The notes: a model not told the origin generated them from the letters alone. Positions 1 to 8,565 are shown, counted from the first letter of the stretch. The stretch: 64,000 nucleotides of DNA from Bacillus pumilus (GCA_001938995.1 MKZN01000001.1:124001-188000), one strand, 5' to 3'. A program made the numbers and translations.

Positions 1-604
1 TGAAACAGGCGGAAGTGTCGTCTTCCGGTTTACGTTTTCTCACCTGTTTGAAAAAGGCGCATTAAAAACAGCCGCAGTCGGGATTATAATTTCATTTGGT
101 TACTCACCTATCATTTCCTTTATTTCTGTCTATGCCAATTCTCTTCAACTCATGGATGCAAGCAGTTATTTCTTCATTGTATTTGCTGCGGCAATGCTGG
201 CATCACGTCCATTCACGGGCAGACTGTTTGACCGAGTAGGGCCTGGCATTGTGATCTATCCATCTATTGCTCTTTTTGCCATTGGTTTATGTATGCTAAC
301 CATCACACATTCAGCGACAATGCTTCTCTTATCAGGCGCGGTCATTGGTCTTGGCTACGGATCTTTGGTCCCATGTCTACAAACACTGGCGATTCAGAAC
401 TCTCCAGCACACAGAACAGGTTATGCCACGGCTACGTTCTTTACACTTTATGATACCGGGATCGCTGCGGGTTCATTTATATTCGGTATCCTTGTCAGCT
501 TCACCGATTTTTCAAATGTGTATTTGATTGCCGGCATCTTTGTCTTACTCGGCATGGGCGTTTTTCATTGGAGTGAACGAAAACCCCAAGAAGCAAAAGC
601 TTGA
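1..604 (+). CDS. MFS transporter, C-terminal part (5' end outside window)
   Basis: The frame is open from the first bases of the window and ends at a TGA at 602-604, so this is the C-terminal half or so of a membrane transporter. Translation from base 2 gives alternating hydrophobic helices and an MFS-type loop between helices (GRLFDRVGP at about 226-252), which fits a drug-type major facilitator with its second six-helix bundle visible. An ATG at 152 is internal to a helix-loop region and is unlikely to be the start. In B. subtilis MFS genes (ywoD, ywoG) lie near bcrC, so this may be one of those, but the fragment is too short to name. Substrate unknown. Confidence 0.8.
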   Translation, partial: ETGGSVVFRFTFSHLFEKGALKTAAVGIIISFGYSPIISFISVYANSLQLMDASSYFFIVFAAAMLASRPFTGRLFDRVGPGIVIYPSIALFAIGLCMLTITHSATMLLLSGAVIGLGYGSLVPCLQTLAIQNSPAHRTGYATATFFTLYDTGIAAGSFIFGILVSFTDFSNVYLIAGIFVLLGMGVFHWSERKPQEAKA

Positions 605-729
605 CTTGCTCAGAATGGGATACTATTTTAAACATCACCTGAAACATGCTAAAATATAGGTTATTTCAAATGAAACATGAGGTCTCGTTTGAAAAATAGA
701 TGACGTTAAGCGAAAGTACAGGTGATGTT

Positions 730-1329
730 TTGAATTATGAATTGTTCAACGTCATACACGGAATGGCTCATCATTCTGATTTTTTAGATCAGGTGATGAT
801 TTTCATTACGAATAAGGCTCTTCTCGTGTATGCCCTTGTCTTACTGATTTGCTGGTTTATAGGTAATCACAATTTTAAGAAGCATGTTTTCTTTTCCGGT
901 GTAACAGGCATTATGGCCCTCATCGTCAATTTTGCCATCACACTATTTTATTATGAAGAACGGCCGTTTGTTGCACATAAAGTTGACACACTTATTCCAC
1001 ACTCAGCTGACGCTTCCTTCCCAAGTGACCATACAACAGGTGCACTTGCCCTTTCATTAGCCATCAGGTCCCGTAATAAAAAGCTTGGTAACCTTTTGCT
1101 CGTCTTTGGATTACTCACAGGATTCTCCCGCATCTGGGTCGGTCACCATTATCCATTTGATGTCTTAGGCAGCTTGGTTGTCTCAATTGTGGTTGTCTTT
1201 ATCATGAATCGTTTATGGAAGTTTTTTGACTCTCCGATTGACCGCATTGTGACGTATTACGAGACGATCGTTGGGAAGATATTCAGAAAGAAACAGAAGG
1301 ATCAAGGCTCTGACTTTACAAACCCTTAA
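730..1329 (+). CDS. bcrC: Undecaprenyl-diphosphate phosphatase BcrC (PAP2 family)
   Basis: Membrane PAP2 phosphatase that recycles undecaprenyl pyrophosphate to the monophosphate lipid carrier used for peptidoglycan and gives bacitracin resistance. Visible are several transmembrane helices and the three-part phosphatase signature: KVDTLIPHSAD region, SFPSDHTTGA (catalytic His) and SRIWVGHHYPFDVLGS. A TTG start at 730 is preferred over ATG 700: it has AGGTGA at 720-725, it begins at NYELFNVIHG which matches the start of the B. subtilis protein as I recall it, and it gives 199 residues; ATG 700 has no good ribosome site. In B. subtilis the gene is under ECF sigma factors; no convincing ECF promoter was found here. 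Followed by a strong hairpin. Confidence 0.93.
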   Translation: MNYELFNVIHGMAHHSDFLDQVMIFITNKALLVYALVLLICWFIGNHNFKKHVFFSGVTGIMALIVNFAITLFYYEERPFVAHKVDTLIPHSADASFPSDHTTGALALSLAIRSRNKKLGNLLLVFGLLTGFSRIWVGHHYPFDVLGSLVVSIVVVFIMNRLWKFFDSPIDRIVTYYETIVGKIFRKKQKDQGSDFTNP

Positions 1330-1386
1330 GCGACATGCGGGTAAAGCGACGAAAATGACTTCCGCTTTATCCAGTCGCTTTTTTTA
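1328..1386 (+). terminator. Terminator of bcrC overlapping the end of the convergent MFS gene
   Basis: AAGCGAC pairs with GTCGCTT and the inner GGGTAAAGCG with CGCTTTATCC; a run of T follows. The 3' arm covers the last codons and stop (1367-1369) of the minus-strand efflux gene, so the two convergent genes share this structure. Confidence 0.75.
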
Positions 1387-2755
1387 TGCCTTGTCCTCCT
1401 CTGACTGTACTCGAAAAATAGAGACTCACCCCAATGCCAATCAGAGAAATGATCATCAGCGTCCACCCTAAACGCTCGAAGTGAGCACCAGCAATTTCAT
1501 CACCAAATAACATCCCTAGCACAGCAGATGACAGAATAGAACCTAGATAGCGACAGGTTTGAAAAAGGCCAGAGGTCGTGCCGATCATTTGTTGCGGACT
1601 TGCCTTCAACATCGCAGCTTGAAGCGCCACATTGCCAACCCCATAACTGACACCAAGTAAAGAAAGGATGACTCCTTTCCCCCATAATGGCGCAGGAATA
1701 AAAAAGAAGGACAAAGCTGACGCTCCTGTCAGCATCAACACAGTACTTGCTAACATCGGATGACGCTCGTCACCTCGATCGACCCACTTGCCTGTCAGCG
1801 GCGATACCACGATACTGAACCCAGACATACATAGCATAAAAAGACCCGTCATCTCGACACGCCAGCCTAATTCATCTTGAAAATAACTCGGCAGACCAAA
1901 AAAAAGACAATAGAAGAAAATATTCAAGATGATAAATTGCACATAGACAAGTGACAGCTGGCGCTCCTGCCTGAACATCCGAATTTGAATAAACGGTTCG
2001 TCCACCTGATATTCCCACCATATAAAAGCTCCTACACTAAATAAACAGAGAACCCCTTGTGCATATTGGATGCCGTCAGCAAGTGATAATAAAAACGAAA
2101 GCAGCAGCACGATGGACGTTGTAAAAAGGAACATCCCTGGTAAATCGAGCTTTCGTATAGTCTCTCCAATGCGCAGTATCCTCTTCTTCTCACTCTTAGG
2201 AAACAAGCGCTTCCCAAGCAGAAAGCTGATCAAAATAAATGGCAGATTCACTAAAAAAATCGACGGCCACCCGCCAATGGTCGTTAGAAATCCCCCAAGC
2301 GTCGGCCCTAGGGCAGTCATCGCAGAAGCAAAGATTGACAATACCGCTAAAGCAGAAGCTTGTCTTTCTTTCATATGATCCCGAATGAGCCCTACACCTG
2401 ATGGATAGATGGCACTGCTGCCGATTGCCTGCAAAAGCCGGATGACAATTAGCACCCCAAAGGTCGGAGCAAACGGCGCACAAATGGCGGAAATAGCCAC
2501 TAACGTCAATCCGAATAAAAATAATGTTCTTCGGCTCAGCATATGATCCCCAATTCGTCCGCTGACTGGTTGCGTGACTGCACTGGCTAAATAGAAAGTC
2601 GAGATCAACCAAGAAACCGTCGTAAAGGACAATCCAAACTCATGCTGAATTTGATGCAAAGCCAAAGAAATCATCGACGAATTTAGCGGATTAAGCATCG
2701 TTCCAAATGCGATCGCCGTTAAAAAGACTTTTCTGTTACCTCTCGATACGTTCAT
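1367..2755 (-). CDS. DHA2-type MFS drug efflux transporter
   Basis: 462-residue major facilitator with about 14 predicted membrane helices, the usual size and layout of proton-antiport drug exporters of the EmrB/QacA (DHA2) type. Motif A is seen as GRIGDHMLSRR after helix 2 and motif C-like GPTLGGFL near residue 155. The start was taken at ATG 2755 (MNVSRGNRK) because GAGGGGT lies 7 bases upstream; a longer frame from 2770 lacks a ribosome site. The gene is convergent with bcrC and its stop sits inside the bcrC terminator. Similar to the YwoD-type efflux protein that lies near bcrC in B. subtilis, but the orthology is from memory and no symbol is assigned. Substrate unknown. Confidence 0.88.
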   Translation of the reverse strand: MNVSRGNRKVFLTAIAFGTMLNPLNSSMISLALHQIQHEFGLSFTTVSWLISTFYLASAVTQPVSGRIGDHMLSRRTLFLFGLTLVAISAICAPFAPTFGVLIVIRLLQAIGSSAIYPSGVGLIRDHMKERQASALAVLSIFASAMTALGPTLGGFLTTIGGWPSIFLVNLPFILISFLLGKRLFPKSEKKRILRIGETIRKLDLPGMFLFTTSIVLLLSFLLSLADGIQYAQGVLCLFSVGAFIWWEYQVDEPFIQIRMFRQERQLSLVYVQFIILNIFFYCLFFGLPSYFQDELGWRVEMTGLFMLCMSGFSIVVSPLTGKWVDRGDERHPMLASTVLMLTGASALSFFFIPAPLWGKGVILSLLGVSYGVGNVALQAAMLKASPQQMIGTTSGLFQTCRYLGSILSSAVLGMLFGDEIAGAHFERLGWTLMIISLIGIGVSLYFSSTVRGGQGIKKATG

Positions 2756-2926
2756 ACACCAACCCCTCACTTCCGTCAGACATGAACTTTAATGCCTGTC
2801 CTTCCCTTATTATGAGGTTCATTTTCCTTTTTTACCCTATGCATTTCATGTGAAAGGACGGTTCTCACTTGGATAAGCAAGGCATACATTTTAAAAAAGG
2901 TGAGTGTTGGAAAAACACATATAAAA

Positions 2927-2955
2927 TTGAGAATAACAGGAACAAATGGTAAGAT
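2927..2955 (+). promoter_or_regulatory. Candidate sigma-A promoter of the amino-acid ABC operon
   Basis: TTGAGA (2927-2932), 17-base spacer, TAAGAT (2950-2955). Transcription would begin near 2962, about 60 bases before the ribosome site AAGGAGGA at 3008-3015. Judged by eye only. Confidence 0.45.
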
Positions 2956-3021
2956 GCACACATCATTCAAAGCCTACTTTCTCCTTATAAAAGGAGATCG
3001 GCGAAAAAGGAGGAGACACCT

Positions 3022-3834
3022 ATTAATAAAAAAAGACGGTTTTGGCTCCCAGCTCTTTTCTCGGTTGCAGTATTACTTCTGTCTTCGTGTGGTTCGAACG
3101 AAACAAATGGGAACGGAGATAAACGTAATTCTACAGCGAAAGGGTCCCCGATTTTGGAGGATGGTCAATTTATTTTTGCAGCATCCGGTGAATTTCACCC
3201 ATTCAGTTACATGGATGGCAACCAGATGTCCGGCTTTGATATCGATGTTGGCAATGCAATTAGTGACAAACTCGGTCTAGAGCCTGTACAGAAAAAATAC
3301 AAATTTGCTGGCATCGTCGAAGGCGTCAAAGCAGGGAAATTTGATGCTGCAGTGGCTAGTCATACCATCAATGAGGAACGTAAAAAACAAGTTCTTTTTT
3401 CTAAGCCCTACTATTACTCTGGGCCGCAAATCTTCACAAGACCTGGAGCAGATATTCAAACTGCCGGAGACCTAAAAGACAAAGAAGTCGCTGTTTCAAA
3501 AGGATCGTCCTACGCCAACATCGCAAAGAAACATAGCAAACAAGAACCAAAATATTACGACAGTGATGTGGTCGCTTTAGAGGCATTAGCCAACGGCAAA
3601 CATGATGCAGTTGTCACTGATTTTGCCACAGGAGCAGAGGCAAAGAAGAAAAAACTAAAGATCGAAGCACAAGAAAGACTCGGACAAAGTGAGCAAGCGA
3701 TCGCCGTTTCAAAAGAGAATGACAAACTGATAAAAGAGATTAACAATGCAATAGACGAATTGAAAAGAGACGGAACATTAAGACAAATTAGCGAAAAGTA
3801 CTTTAACGAAGATATTACGGTCAAACAAGATTAA
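3022..3834 (+). CDS. Polar amino-acid ABC transporter, substrate-binding lipoprotein (apparent ATT start)
   Basis: Extracellular solute-binding protein of the polar amino-acid uptake family (SBP_bac_3 type), lipid-anchored. Reading back from the conserved part gives a lipoprotein signal: NKKRRF basic end, hydrophobic stretch, lipobox LSSC at residues 22-25. The only codon placed correctly behind the strong ribosome site AAGGAGGA (3008-3015) is ATT at 3022; the frame has no ATG, GTG or TTG between the upstream stop at 2950 and this point. The next ATG (3154) would remove the signal peptide. Typical motifs: GFDIDVGNAI, and the KEVAVSKGSSY hinge region. First gene of a three-gene cassette with a permease and ATPase; the amino acid carried cannot be told. 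See findings for the start codon. Confidence 0.85.
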   Translation: MNKKRRFWLPALFSVAVLLLSSCGSNETNGNGDKRNSTAKGSPILEDGQFIFAASGEFHPFSYMDGNQMSGFDIDVGNAISDKLGLEPVQKKYKFAGIVEGVKAGKFDAAVASHTINEERKKQVLFSKPYYYSGPQIFTRPGADIQTAGDLKDKEVAVSKGSSYANIAKKHSKQEPKYYDSDVVALEALANGKHDAVVTDFATGAEAKKKKLKIEAQERLGQSEQAIAVSKENDKLIKEINNAIDELKRDGTLRQISEKYFNEDITVKQD

Positions 3835-3843
3835 AACCAAGAT

Positions 3844-3868
3844 TGTGCGCCTTCCTCTAGGCGCACTT
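3844..3868 (+). terminator. Hairpin between binding-protein and permease genes
   Basis: GTGCGCC, 8-base loop, GGCGCAC, then TTTCTT. Such intra-operon hairpins commonly lower distal expression so that the binding protein is made in excess; whether it ends transcription is not known. Confidence 0.6.
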
Positions 3869-3887
3869 TCTTCAAATGGAGATGATT

Positions 3888-4553
3888 GTGTTGCCTAGCC
3901 TATCACACTTTTTTCAAACGCTTATTGACTCTAGAGGTGTTTTTTTAGAAGGGATGCTTCTGACCTTACAGCTGACAGTGATCAGCATCTTCATCGGTAT
4001 GGGCATTGGACTCTTCTTTGCTTTATTAAAAATATCCCGTGTAGCGGTTTTCGGCTATATCGCCAATGCCTATATCTTCCTTGTACGTGGGACACCACTG
4101 ATCGTTCAAATCTTCATCCTATATTTTGGACTGACAGAATTAAATATACCCGACTTCTGGGCAGCTTCCATTGCACTTGCTTTCCATAATGGCGCCTACA
4201 TCGCAGAAATTTTCCGAGGAGCCATCCAATCGATCGATCAAGGTCAAAAAGAGGCAGGTCGCTCCCTAGGCATGAGCCGCTTTTTAACGATGAGACGAAT
4301 CATTCTCCCTCAAGCGATGCGGCGCGCCCTCCCTCCTCTTGGCAATCAATTTATTATCGGTTTAAAAGACTCTTCACTTGCTGCTTTTATTAGCGTCAAC
4401 GAACTATTTAACGTGGCCACCACCCAAGGCTCCAACAGCTTTGACAATATGACGTATTTACTCGTTGTGGCCGTGTACTACTTAGTTCTTGTCCTACTAC
4501 TAACATTCGTTGTGCAAACCTTTGAGAAAAAACTTGCAGTGAGTGACCAATAG
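3888..4553 (+). CDS. Polar amino-acid ABC transporter permease
   Basis: Inner-membrane permease of the His/Glu/Gln/Arg/opine family, 221 residues with about five helices. The EAA-type contact loop with the ATPase is seen as [29 protein letters not shown] in two blocks around residues 125-150. The start is GTG 3888 (or TTG 3891) because GGAG at 3878-3881 sits 6 bases ahead; the in-frame ATG at 3876 overlaps that site and has none of its own. It follows the binding protein after a hairpin and its stop at 4551-4553 touches the ribosome site of the ATPase gene, so the two are tightly coupled. Confidence 0.88.
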   Translation: MLPSLSHFFQTLIDSRGVFLEGMLLTLQLTVISIFIGMGIGLFFALLKISRVAVFGYIANAYIFLVRGTPLIVQIFILYFGLTELNIPDFWAASIALAFHNGAYIAEIFRGAIQSIDQGQKEAGRSLGMSRFLTMRRIILPQAMRRALPPLGNQFIIGLKDSSLAAFISVNELFNVATTQGSNSFDNMTYLLVVAVYYLVLVLLLTFVVQTFEKKLAVSDQ

Positions 4554-4563
4554 GAGGAGAAGC

Positions 4564-5304
4564 ATGACAGAATCAAAAGAAATCATCCGTCTGGAAAAAC
4601 TCAATAAATACTTCGGGGATTTACATGTCTTAAAGGATATTGACCTGACCGTCTATGAAAATGATGTCGTTGTCTTAATTGGGGCAAGCGGCTCTGGAAA
4701 AAGCACCTTGCTCCGCTGCATGAACTTTTTAGAAATAAAAAATGATGGAGACATCATCATCGACGGCAATCCGGTTCATCCGAAACGTGACCAGTTAAAT
4801 GAGATGAGACAAAAAATAGGGATGGTCTTTCAACATTTCAATCTCTTTCCACACAAAACCGTGCTTGAAAACATCATCGAAGCGCCGGTAATGGTCAAGA
4901 AAACAAAAAAAGCACAAGCCATCGCCGATGCCAAAGTCTTATTAGAAAAAGTCGGGCTAGCGGATAAAGCAAAAGTATACCCTTCCAAACTATCAGGCGG
5001 CCAAAAACAACGTGTCGCCATTGCACGATCTCTTGCAATGACACCTGATGTGATGTTATTTGACGAACCGACATCTGCCCTTGATCCAGAGCTTGTAGGT
5101 GAAGTACTGCAAACAATGAAAAGCCTCGCAAAGGAAGGAATGACCATGGTCATCGTCACACACGAAATGGGTTTTGCCAAAGAAGTAGCCGACCGGGTTG
5201 TATATATGCACGAAGGACGCATCGTCGAAGAAGGCAAACCATCTGAATTGTTCGACTCCCCTCAGGAGGAGCGTACAAAACTGTTTCTCAGCTCTATTTT
5301 ATAG
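4564..5304 (+). CDS. Polar amino-acid ABC transporter ATP-binding protein
   Basis: 246-residue cytoplasmic ATPase that powers the cassette. Walker [10 protein letters not shown] (about residues 38-46), Q-loop MVFQHFNLF, signature LSGGQ, Walker B VMLFDEP, and switch His in VTHEMGF are all intact. Start ATG 4564 has AGGAGG at 4552-4557; an upstream in-frame GTG (4543) overlaps the permease and lacks a site. It belongs to the GlnQ/ArtM/TcyC group. No clear terminator follows; the next 600 bases hold dead nrgA-nrgB sequence. Confidence 0.93.
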   Translation: MTESKEIIRLEKLNKYFGDLHVLKDIDLTVYENDVVVLIGASGSGKSTLLRCMNFLEIKNDGDIIIDGNPVHPKRDQLNEMRQKIGMVFQHFNLFPHKTVLENIIEAPVMVKKTKKAQAIADAKVLLEKVGLADKAKVYPSKLSGGQKQRVAIARSLAMTPDVMLFDEPTSALDPELVGEVLQTMKSLAKEGMTMVIVTHEMGFAKEVADRVVYMHEGRIVEEGKPSELFDSPQEERTKLFLSSIL

Positions 5305-5419
5305 GTCAATCACCCTTTGTTGTTCATGACCAACACTCGTTGTCTCCCATTTTTCATAAGCTTTTCACCCATTCAACCAAAAAACAAGTCAGATAAACTG
5401 ACAAGATGGTATAACATAT

Positions 5420-5492
5420 GACGTTTCTCTCTATAGCAGCAGATGAAACAGTGGGTCTTGATTTGACGATGCACGGCGAAAAACAGACTGTG
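5420..5492 (+). pseudogene. nrgA: Remnant of the C-terminus of an ammonium transporter (nrgA/amtB)
   Basis: From 5442 the translation reads DETVGLDLTMHGEK, which resembles the conserved cytoplasmic tail of AmtB proteins (GLD..xHGE). The rest of the roughly 400-codon transporter is absent. In B. subtilis nrgA stands next to bcrC and just upstream of nrgB, and the nrgB wreck follows here, so this is read as the last trace of a deleted nrgA. Short match, so moderate confidence. Confidence 0.55.
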
Positions 5493-5498
5493 AGAAAA

Positions 5499-5837
5499 AT
5501 GGATAAAATGGAAATCGTCACACGCCCAGCTAATTTTTGAAACATTAAAGGTTGAGCTTGGAAAAATGGGTGTCACCTCAATACCTTTTCAATTGTACAC
5601 GGCTGCGACTTACAAAAGGGACATACAGGGCTAAACCGCGGCGTCAAAAAAGAAAGCAATGTGTACGAACGCTTAAAGATCGAGTTGGTCCTAAGCAACG
5701 TACCGGTTGAACAGGTCATCGAAACGGCACAAAAGGTCCTTCGCACAAGAAAACCAGGGGATGGATAAGTATCCGTGTATGATATCCAAAAGACCATCAA
5801 CATTCGGACAGGTGAAGAAGGACCTGCCGCCTTATAA
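5499..5837 (+). pseudogene. nrgB: Frameshifted nrgB (glnK, PII signal protein) pseudogene
   Basis: Three frames must be joined to read a PII protein. MEIVTRPANF (about 5511-5540) runs into a TGA; ETLKVELGKMGVTS continues in another frame; then from about 5586 SIVHGCDLQKGH, RGVKKESNVYERLKIE, VPVEQVIETAQKVL run in a third frame to an in-frame TAA after PGDG (near 5765), followed by VYDIQKTINIRTGEEGP and the final TAA at 5835-5837. These match the B. subtilis NrgB protein as remembered nearly end to end. At least two frameshifts and one premature stop make it non-functional. The strain has thus lost the ammonium-transport-linked PII protein at its usual place. Confidence 0.85.
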
Positions 5838-5883
5838 CATCAATCCTCACCTCATCACAGGGGATCTTTGTAAAACAAAAAAA

Positions 5884-5907
5884 CCTCTGTGTATGAGTAC
5901 ACAGAGG
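5884..5907 (-). terminator. Terminator of spoIIQ
   Basis: CCTCTGTGTA, loop of 4, TACACAGAGG; on the minus strand it is followed by a run of eight T (the A-run at 5876-5883). Confidence 0.85.
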
Positions 5908-5915
5908 ACAAGACA

Positions 5916-6812
5916 TTAAGATTGTTTTGTTTCTTCTGACTGACTGCTGTCTTTAGATGAATCTGAAGACTTTTCTTGATCAGAGGATTTCCCCTTCTCA
6001 TCAGATTTTTCTTCCGATTTATCTTCAGCTGGCTCTTTCGCCTTCTCTTCAGCAGCAGGCTCCTTCGCTTTGTCATCAGCTTTTGGCTGAGCTGGTTCTT
6101 TTGCTTCTTCCGTCACTTCTTGTGCTGCCTTTTCAATTGTAGAAACAGGCTTATCAATGAAGCTAAGCGGATTAAGCGCTAAACCTTCCATACGAATTTC
6201 AAAATGGACATGGTTCCCGCTCTCAGCACCATAAAGATTTTTACCAGAAGCACCGATGACATCATTTTGCTTCACTTCATCGCCTTCTTTGACACTCACT
6301 TGAGACAATGATTGATAAACAGTTGACAACCCATCTTCGTGTTCGATTTCAACCACGTGACCAAGAACTGGGTCCTTTTTCGCTTGAACCACCGTTCCAC
6401 TAAGAGCAGCTGTGACATCAAACACTTTGCCATCTTTGTCTGCAAGATCAATACCTTTGCTTAAGGTATAGGTGTTATTATAGTTTACAAGTGCTGCTTC
6501 TTTTTCTTTTTGATCAGCATCTGCTTCATAGAACTTTTTCACGACAGAAACATTATCAGAATTCTGGACCGGCATCGCAACATTTTCAATTGGTTTACCA
6601 ACTTCGACGGCATCATCACGCTGTTCTTGATCTGTTTGATTTCCATCAGATAATTGGTCCTTTACATCTTTTGATACCGCTTGATACCAAAGAACTGCTG
6701 TTAACACGACCGCTGCGCTGACCAAGTAAATAGCAGGGAATACCCAGCGCTTACGGAAAAATTGCTGAACTTTTGTGATTTTGGAAGTACGTTTCTTTTC
6801 TTCCTCTCTCAT
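5916..6812 (-). CDS. spoIIQ: Stage II sporulation protein Q (forespore side of the SpoIIQ-SpoIIIAH channel)
   Basis: Forespore membrane protein needed for engulfment and for the channel joining forespore and mother cell, where it binds SpoIIIAH. One membrane helix (about residues 23-43) is followed by a LytM/M23 domain (about 105-215). The domain is degenerate as in B. subtilis SpoIIQ: the first zinc ligand of the HxGxD motif is Ser (LSKGIDLA) while NHVHFEI is kept, so it should be catalytically dead. The tail after about 225 is an acidic, Lys/Glu/Ser-rich low-complexity stretch of about 70 residues, a little longer than the family norm. Start ATG 6812 has GAGGTGATG upstream. Located beside ywnH as in B. 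subtilis. Confidence 0.95.
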   Translation of the reverse strand: MREEEKKRTSKITKVQQFFRKRWVFPAIYLVSAAVVLTAVLWYQAVSKDVKDQLSDGNQTDQEQRDDAVEVGKPIENVAMPVQNSDNVSVVKKFYEADADQKEKEAALVNYNNTYTLSKGIDLADKDGKVFDVTAALSGTVVQAKKDPVLGHVVEIEHEDGLSTVYQSLSQVSVKEGDEVKQNDVIGASGKNLYGAESGNHVHFEIRMEGLALNPLSFIDKPVSTIEKAAQEVTEEAKEPAQPKADDKAKEPAAEEKAKEPAEDKSEEKSDEKGKSSDQEKSSDSSKDSSQSEETKQS

Positions 6813-6830
6813 TTTTCATCACCTCAGCAA

Positions 6831-6860
6831 CATTCTGAACACTTTTCAAAAAATATATAC
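6831..6860 (-). promoter_or_regulatory. Candidate sigma-F promoter of spoIIQ
   Basis: On the minus strand GTATA (6856-6860), 15-base spacer, GTTCAGAATG (6831-6840), which fits the sigma-F pattern GYATA / GGnnAnAnT with one mismatch in the leading GG. spoIIQ is a known sigma-F gene in B. subtilis. Confidence 0.6.
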
Positions 6861-6942
6861 ACACGAAATCATTTTTCTTTTTATTTTGCGCATTCATATA
6901 AAAAATATGTATGATGAATGAAAAAAGATGGAGGACTTTATT

Positions 6943-7437
6943 GTGAAAACTTTCAACCGCATTGCAACAGAAAATGACCTCAAAGCAATCGTCGATATCT
7001 ACAATTCAACCATTGCCTCAAGAGAAGTCACAGCCGACACAGAACCCGTCACGATCGAAGACCGCAGACATTGGTTTATGAATCATTCAGAAAAACGACC
7101 CCTCTATGTGAAAACAGATCATGAAGGCAACATCTATGGCTGGCTCAGCTTTGAAACGTTCTATGGAAGACCTGCATACAATGGAACCGTTGAAATGAGT
7201 ATTTACTTAAATCAAGACTACAGAGGAAAAGGTATAGGCTCACTCTTTTTACAGGAGGCCATCGAATTAGCTCCCTCATTAGGTATCCGAACGTTGCTGG
7301 CGTTTATTTTCGGCCACAACCAAGCCAGTATCCGCTTATTTAAGAAATACGGATTTGAGACATGGGGACACTTACCGCGTATTGCAGAGATGGACGGGAA
7401 TAGGTACGATCTAGACATTTTAGGATTAGAATTATAA
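6943..7437 (+). CDS. ywnH: GNAT N-acetyltransferase, phosphinothricin-acetyltransferase type (YwnH)
   Basis: 164-residue cytoplasmic acetyl-CoA-dependent acetyltransferase of the Bar/Pat/YwnH group that acetylates phosphinothricin or methionine sulfoximine-like amino acids. The acetyl-CoA loop is seen as YRGKGIGSLFLQEA near residue 90, and YNSTIAS...TADTEPVT and FETFYGRPAYNGT are the family's substrate-site blocks. The GTG at 6943 is the likely start (GGAGGA at 6930-6935, 7-base spacing); the in-frame ATG 6928 lacks a site. Divergent from spoIIQ, as in B. subtilis. A hairpin follows. Confidence 0.88.
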   Translation: MKTFNRIATENDLKAIVDIYNSTIASREVTADTEPVTIEDRRHWFMNHSEKRPLYVKTDHEGNIYGWLSFETFYGRPAYNGTVEMSIYLNQDYRGKGIGSLFLQEAIELAPSLGIRTLLAFIFGHNQASIRLFKKYGFETWGHLPRIAEMDGNRYDLDILGLEL

Positions 7438-7442
7438 GACGA

Positions 7443-7470
7443 GCGTCTCTTGAAAAAAGGGACGCTTTAT
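7443..7470 (+). terminator. Hairpin between ywnH and the convergent redox operon
   Basis: AGCGTCTCTT, 5-base loop, AAGGGACGCT with one G-T pair, then TTTAT. Could serve both convergent units; the T tract is weak. Confidence 0.55.
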
Positions 7471-8000
7471 CATGAAGCGTGTAATAGCTGTTGAAACTGC
7501 TTCGCATTTTGAAGAGCTTTCTTCTGTAAAATGACGCCATGTTCATTTATCAGAATGGCTTGTGGGACAACGTTCACCCCATACAGTTCCATAATTTGTG
7601 CAGATCGTGTGTAAACGGCACGATCAGGCAGTAATTCAAGCAGCGAAGTATCATCCGCCTGTTCATCTCCATTAATAAATATGAATTGATGATCTTCATT
7701 TAAGAATTGATGTCGCATATCTGCCAAAATGCTTTTACACGTCATACAAGTAGAATTCACAAAAAACAGCATCACGGGACTTTCGGTTTGCAGGAATTCC
7801 TTTAAAATCACCTTTTCCCCTAAATGTGTATAGCTTCGAAACAACGGCGCCTGGTCACCCACATCCATTTCCTTTAATTCAATACCTTCCAAAGTCTTAA
7901 TCTTATTCATAAACTTCCCAATAAACCGGGCTAGTAGAAACACAACGGCTAATTGTGCAATGACAATCAATAACACAATGATTAATAGGATATCTGTCAT
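7470..8000 (-). CDS. Membrane-anchored thioredoxin-fold protein (TlpA/MauD-like)
   Basis: 176 residues with one N-terminal membrane helix (about 4-24) and a thioredoxin-type domain after residue 48. The redox pair is CMTC (Cys85, Cys88) in FFVNSTCMTCKS; the cis-proline loop is VVPQAIL. It should sit outside the membrane and handle thiol-disulfide exchange. Start ATG 8000 abuts the stop of the MauE-like gene (8001-8003) with GGAG inside that gene, so the two are co-translated. Last gene of the ABC-MauE-Trx operon. Looks like MauD/TlpA proteins that partner MauE. Substrate inferred, not shown, to be the six-Cys peptide nearby. Confidence 0.82.
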   Translation of the reverse strand: MTDILLIIVLLIVIAQLAVVFLLARFIGKFMNKIKTLEGIELKEMDVGDQAPLFRSYTHLGEKVILKEFLQTESPVMLFFVNSTCMTCKSILADMRHQFLNEDHQFIFINGDEQADDTSLLELLPDRAVYTRSAQIMELYGVNVVPQAILINEHGVILQKKALQNAKQFQQLLHAS

Positions 8001-8564
8001 TTAATTGATCTCCTTCTCTAATAATTCATTTTCTGAATTGAACTGGCTTAACCATTTCCGCTTAAACAAGAGAATTTCTTGACCGACAGCCATCACAAAA
8101 CAAACAGCCACTGCTATCAGAAAACAAACGGTTTTTAAGCTCCAAGGAACAGGAGCCACATGAGCATGCATGAAGAATAACCCAATCACAAGAGCCAACA
8201 TCATCCCATTGCGAATCACAATCCCCCAGTGAAGGCGGTCATTTTCAAGAAGACCTCCACAGCCACACGAAATGTCGCGGTGCCCTCTTAATAAGTTGAA
8301 CGCGACCGCTCCGGTATAAATACATAGCAGTGCTGTCAGACCAATTGCTGCTGCAAATGACATGTTCCATAAGAACAAACTAGCGGTACAAAGTAATTCA
8401 ACGAACAAAAACAAATAAAACATAGGTGCTGCGAAGGAATGTGGTAGTAACCGATAGGCATTCATTTGCTGCACATGTGCCTGTTGTTTTCTTACTTTAT
8501 CAATCCATGCACTTGCAAAAATGATTCCTAGTAGATAGACACCTATGAAATAAAAGACACTCAT
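8001..8564 (-). CDS. MauE/DoxX-like redox-associated membrane protein
   Basis: 187 residues, about five membrane helices. The motif DISCGCGG (around residue 105) corresponds to the CGC(F)G motif of MauE-family proteins, which are paired with thioredoxin-like partners and help form disulfides in exported proteins. ATG 8564 is one base after the stop of the ABC gene and has AGGAGATGG upstream; a much longer frame (from 8675) overlaps the ABC gene and is rejected. Middle gene of a three-gene operon with the exporter and the CMTC thioredoxin-fold protein. Confidence 0.8.
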   Translation of the reverse strand: MSVFYFIGVYLLGIIFASAWIDKVRKQQAHVQQMNAYRLLPHSFAAPMFYLFLFVELLCTASLFLWNMSFAAAIGLTALLCIYTGAVAFNLLRGHRDISCGCGGLLENDRLHWGIVIRNGMMLALVIGLFFMHAHVAPVPWSLKTVCFLIAVAVCFVMAVGQEILLFKRKWLSQFNSENELLEKEIN

Positions 8565-8565
8565 C

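Noticed and set aside
640-706. Two TGAAAC motifs (640, 671) as ECF sigma promoter of bcrC
   Set aside because: No CGTC-type -10 at 16-17 bases from either copy.
1271-1471. 66-codon plus-strand frame after bcrC
   Set aside because: Overlaps bcrC and its terminator and has no ribosome site or family look.
2196-2612. 138-codon minus frame inside the DHA2 transporter
   Set aside because: Shadow frame of the transporter; Cys/Ser-rich composition without motif.
5573-5803. 76-codon minus frame across the nrgB wreck
   Set aside because: Antisense to the clear PII remnant; no ribosome site.
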